Of a stretch of DNA of 34,239 nucleotides, positions 32,169 through 34,239 are shown piece after piece. Position 1 is the stretch's first letter. Every line of letters starts with the position of its first letter. The position numbers were made by a program, and so were the translations under genes. The stretch comes from an uncultured Bacilli bacterium. GTDB lineage: Bacteria > Bacillota_I > Bacilli_A > RF39 > UBA660. The DNA lies in contig CAKOPK010000011.1 in NCBI GenBank assembly GCA_934099115.1, positions 1-34,239 on the forward strand, read 5' to 3'. The notes under the pieces were generated by a model that saw nothing but the letters and a program-made list of their open reading frames with translations, searched no databases and was not told the origin of the DNA.

Positions 32169-33779
32169 ATGAATGAAATGGAGAGTGCCCACAGTAAAAA
32201 AACATTAAGAGTCGGTATTTATTTAAGATTATCTAATGAAGATAGAGATAAAGCTAATAAAGAAGATGATAGCGAATCTATTAAGAATCAAAGAAATATG
32301 CTTATTGATTATATTAATAGACATCCTGAATTTACATTAATAGATGAATATTCAGATGAGAACTTATCTGGTGCTGGAACTTATAGACCAGAATTTGAAA
32401 GACTGATTAGAGATTGTGAGAACAGAAAACTAGATATTGTATTATGCAAAAGTCAATCAAGATTTTCAAGGGATATGGAAATCGTTGAAAAATATATTAA
32501 TAACAAGTTTAAAGAATGGAATATTAGATTCATTGGTTTATCTGATAATGCTGATACTCTAGTTTTAGGTAATAAGAAGTCAAGACAAATAAATGGTTTA
32601 GTTAATGAGTGGTATTTAGAAGATGTTTCAAATAATATAAGAAGTGCTTTTAATTCCAAGATGAAGCAAGGAGAATTTATCTCTCCTTTTGCCTCGTTTG
32701 GTTATGAAATTGATCCTCATAACAGTAATAAATTATTAGTAGATCCAGTAGCTTCAGAAATTGTAAAAAATATCTATGATTTATATCTAACTGGGTTAGG
32801 ATTTACAGGTATTGCTAAATACTTAAACGCAAAAGAAATACCCTGTCCTTCCCTTTACAAATATAGAAAAGGGATTAAACTAAATGTAAATAGCAATAGA
32901 CCTAGAGAAGAAATAAAATGGACTACAAATGCTATTAAAACAATTCTAACAAATGAACTTTATTTAGGACATTTAATACAAGGAAAACGAACTACAGTTA
33001 GTTATAAAAATCATAAAATCAAAAATAAAGATAAAAGTGAATGGATTAAAACTCTAAATACTCACGAAGCAATCATTGATGAAGAAACATTTAATAAAGT
33101 ACAAGTTGCTATGAAAGAAAGAACTAAACCAATGAGTACAACAGGTATTGTCCATATCTTCTCTGGTAAAGTATTTTGTCTTGAATGTGAACATTATATG
33201 AGAAAGAAAAATTCTTCTAAACACGAATATCTAGTTTGTTCTAATAATCGTGATGGCTATGATGATTGTGAAAACAAAACAGGAATTAGATATGATGAAC
33301 TATCAAATTTAGTATTAGATGCTATTAATAAAAAGATTAAGAAGTTTTATGATGAGGAAGAATTAGAAAATTTAAACTCCGAGAAAATTAATAGTAGGTT
33401 TCAGAAAAAAATTAAATCTTTAGAAAAAGGACTAACTGATATTCAAAATAAGATTTCTAAAACAAGAAATTATTTAAAAAATATTTATGAAGATAAGGTT
33501 AATGGTGTTATTACACCCGAACAATTTAAAGATTTAATTACAAACTATAATAAAGATGAAGATGCTTATAAGGATCAAATAAAGTCTATTACTGCGAAAA
33601 TAGCTTATTATAAAATGAAAGATGAATCGTGGGAGAATAATAAAGAAATATTTAGTAAATACCAAGAACTAACAGAATTAAACAGAATTATTGTGCAAGA
33701 ATTTATAGATAAAATCTATATTGGAAAGTTTAATGCTGAAACAAAAAGTAGAGATATACAAATCAAATGGAATTTTTAA
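32169..33779 (+). CDS. Large serine recombinase (TnpX/Tn4451-like)
   Basis: A 536-residue site-specific recombinase. The resolvase catalytic domain (about 12-160) has VGIYLRLSNED with nucleophile Ser22, and KSQSRFSRDMEIVEKYI with arginines near 98 and 101. The recombinase domain follows (ASFGYEIDPHN, YKYRKGI, NELYLGHLIQGK), then a zinc-ribbon (CLECEHYM...CSNNRDGYDDC) and a coiled coil (about 400-480). It should integrate and excise the element in which it lies. Strong AGGAGG site 8 bases before ATG 32169. An AT-rich hairpin spans its stop codon. Length is within the 450-600 range of the family. Confidence 0.93.
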   Translation: MNEMESAHSKKTLRVGIYLRLSNEDRDKANKEDDSESIKNQRNMLIDYINRHPEFTLIDEYSDENLSGAGTYRPEFERLIRDCENRKLDIVLCKSQSRFSRDMEIVEKYINNKFKEWNIRFIGLSDNADTLVLGNKKSRQINGLVNEWYLEDVSNNIRSAFNSKMKQGEFISPFASFGYEIDPHNSNKLLVDPVASEIVKNIYDLYLTGLGFTGIAKYLNAKEIPCPSLYKYRKGIKLNVNSNRPREEIKWTTNAIKTILTNELYLGHLIQGKRTTVSYKNHKIKNKDKSEWIKTLNTHEAIIDEETFNKVQVAMKERTKPMSTTGIVHIFSGKVFCLECEHYMRKKNSSKHEYLVCSNNRDGYDDCENKTGIRYDELSNLVLDAINKKIKKFYDEEELENLNSEKINSRFQKKIKSLEKGLTDIQNKISKTRNYLKNIYEDKVNGVITPEQFKDLITNYNKDEDAYKDQIKSITAKIAYYKMKDESWENNKEIFSKYQELTELNRIIVQEFIDKIYIGKFNAETKSRDIQIKWNF

Positions 33780-33806
33780 TTAGAAAAATACTTTTCTAAT
33801 TAAAAA
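33773..33806. terminator. Long AT-rich hairpin after the recombinase
   Basis: Near-perfect palindrome with 12-15 bp arms (33773-33787 and 33792-33806), loop ATAC, spanning the recombinase stop codon. No clear T-run on the plus strand, so termination may be partial; it may also protect mRNA. Confidence 0.5.
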
Positions 33807-33832
33807 TACAAAAATAAAGGAGGTAAAGATTC

Positions 33833-34239
33833 ATGAAAAACGAAATTATATTATTTGAAAATCAAAACGTAAAATTAGAAGTTAATATGAAAGAAGAAAC
33901 AGTATGGCTAAATCGTGAACAGTTAGCTATGCTTTTTGATAGAGATATTAAAACAATAGGCAAACATATTAATAATGCTTTAAATGAAGAACTAGATAAT
34001 TCAGTTGTCGCAAAATTTGCGACAACTGCAAAAGATGGTAAAACTTATCAAGTAGAATATTACAATTTAGATATGATAATTAGTGTTGGATATCGCGTTA
34101 AAAGTCAAAATGGTGTTATTTTTAGAAAATGGGCAAATAAAGTATTAAAAGATTATATGATTAAAGGTTATGCAGTCAATCAAAAAAGACTAGAATATCT
34201 TGAAAAAACAATTAAATTAATAGACATTGCAGGAAGAAT
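33833..34239 (+). CDS. RhuM family protein (partial, runs off the window)
   Basis: The first 135 codons of a RhuM-family protein: EETVWLNREQLAMLFDRDIKTIGKHINN (a BRO/KilA-like winged-helix segment), FATTAKDGKTYQVEYYNLDMIISVGYRVKS and FRKWANKVLKDYMIKGYAVN, the family hallmark. RhuM was named in a Salmonella pathogenicity island and is common on plasmids and mobile elements; its role is unclear and it is often adjacent to restriction or toxin genes. Strong AAGGAGGT site before ATG 33833. It lies 54 bases behind the recombinase on the same strand, supporting cargo status on the element. Confidence 0.85.
   Translation, partial: MKNEIILFENQNVKLEVNMKEETVWLNREQLAMLFDRDIKTIGKHINNALNEELDNSVVAKFATTAKDGKTYQVEYYNLDMIISVGYRVKSQNGVIFRKWANKVLKDYMIKGYAVNQKRLEYLEKTIKLIDIAGR

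Larger units (their letters stand above)
26966..34239. mobile_element. Probable serine-recombinase element, left end in the ABC ATPase gene, right end off-window
   Basis: Contents: terminator, cohesin gene, dockerin gene, decayed intergenic DNA, large serine recombinase and partial RhuM gene. The left boundary is taken from the ATPase truncation, within a few bases of 26966. Large serine recombinases insert site-specifically in conserved coding sequences, and the conserved GGMRQRV codons make a plausible target. No right end or target repeat is visible, so extent is inferred. Confidence 0.55.

Noticed and set aside
32169..34239. Complete diversity-generating retroelement or other retron in the window
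   Set aside because: No reverse transcriptase gene is present anywhere in the window, so the DGR idea for the surface domain is only a hypothesis.

Overview
The window is AT-rich (well under 35% GC by eye) and most genes have Bacillus-type ribosome binding sites and sigma-A promoters. SigG, YunB and a YlmC/YmxH protein lie beside SepF, DivIVA, LspA and RluD, much as in the spoIIG-spoIIIG-ylm-sepF-divIVA-lspA region of Bacillus. This points to a low-GC, spore-forming or formerly spore-forming Firmicute. My inference, not proven here, is an uncultured gut Bacilli lineage (RF39/Erysipelotrichales-like).

Layout. 1-275: the 3' half of a tRNA-Met(CAT) joined to foreign sequence, a probable integration scar, with direct repeats beside it. 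276-3183 (minus): ASCH protein, lipid kinase, YunB, acidic tail-anchored protein. 3295-5463: ferredoxin, then a tandem-HTH regulator divergent from a membrane-anchored surface protein. 5496-16656 (almost all minus): housekeeping block of RluB, rhomboid protease, RluD, LspA, YlmC, SigG, PriA, MutM, an HExxH protein and PolA. 16735-20718 (minus): two more surface proteins of the same family, one broken by a poly-G tract, the other carrying two tandem copies of the domain; a second tandem-HTH regulator diverges from them. 21484-24591 (minus): DivIVA, SepF and three uncharacterised coupled genes. 24671-25438: an ADP-ribosyltransferase-fold protein. 25567-26971: ABC-transporter binding protein and an ATPase cut off just after its signature motif. 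26972-34239: a probable mobile element with an anchored cohesin protein, a 1207-residue dockerin protein, a large serine recombinase and a partial RhuM gene.

The most interesting system is the surface-protein family at 4.1-5.5 kb and 16.7-20.7 kb. All three genes have a signal anchor and a repeated domain whose C-terminal part holds a hypervariable stretch between fixed flanks. All three promoters carry a TTGA/TCAA inverted repeat on the -35 box, and two of the genes have a divergent tandem-HTH regulator beside the same intergenic region. One gene is switched out of frame by ten G residues where nine would be in frame, the signature of phase variation. This looks like a locally regulated, phase-variable and sequence-variable surface antigen or adhesin set. 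The second notable system is the cohesin/dockerin pair on an element that appears to have disrupted an ABC transporter gene.
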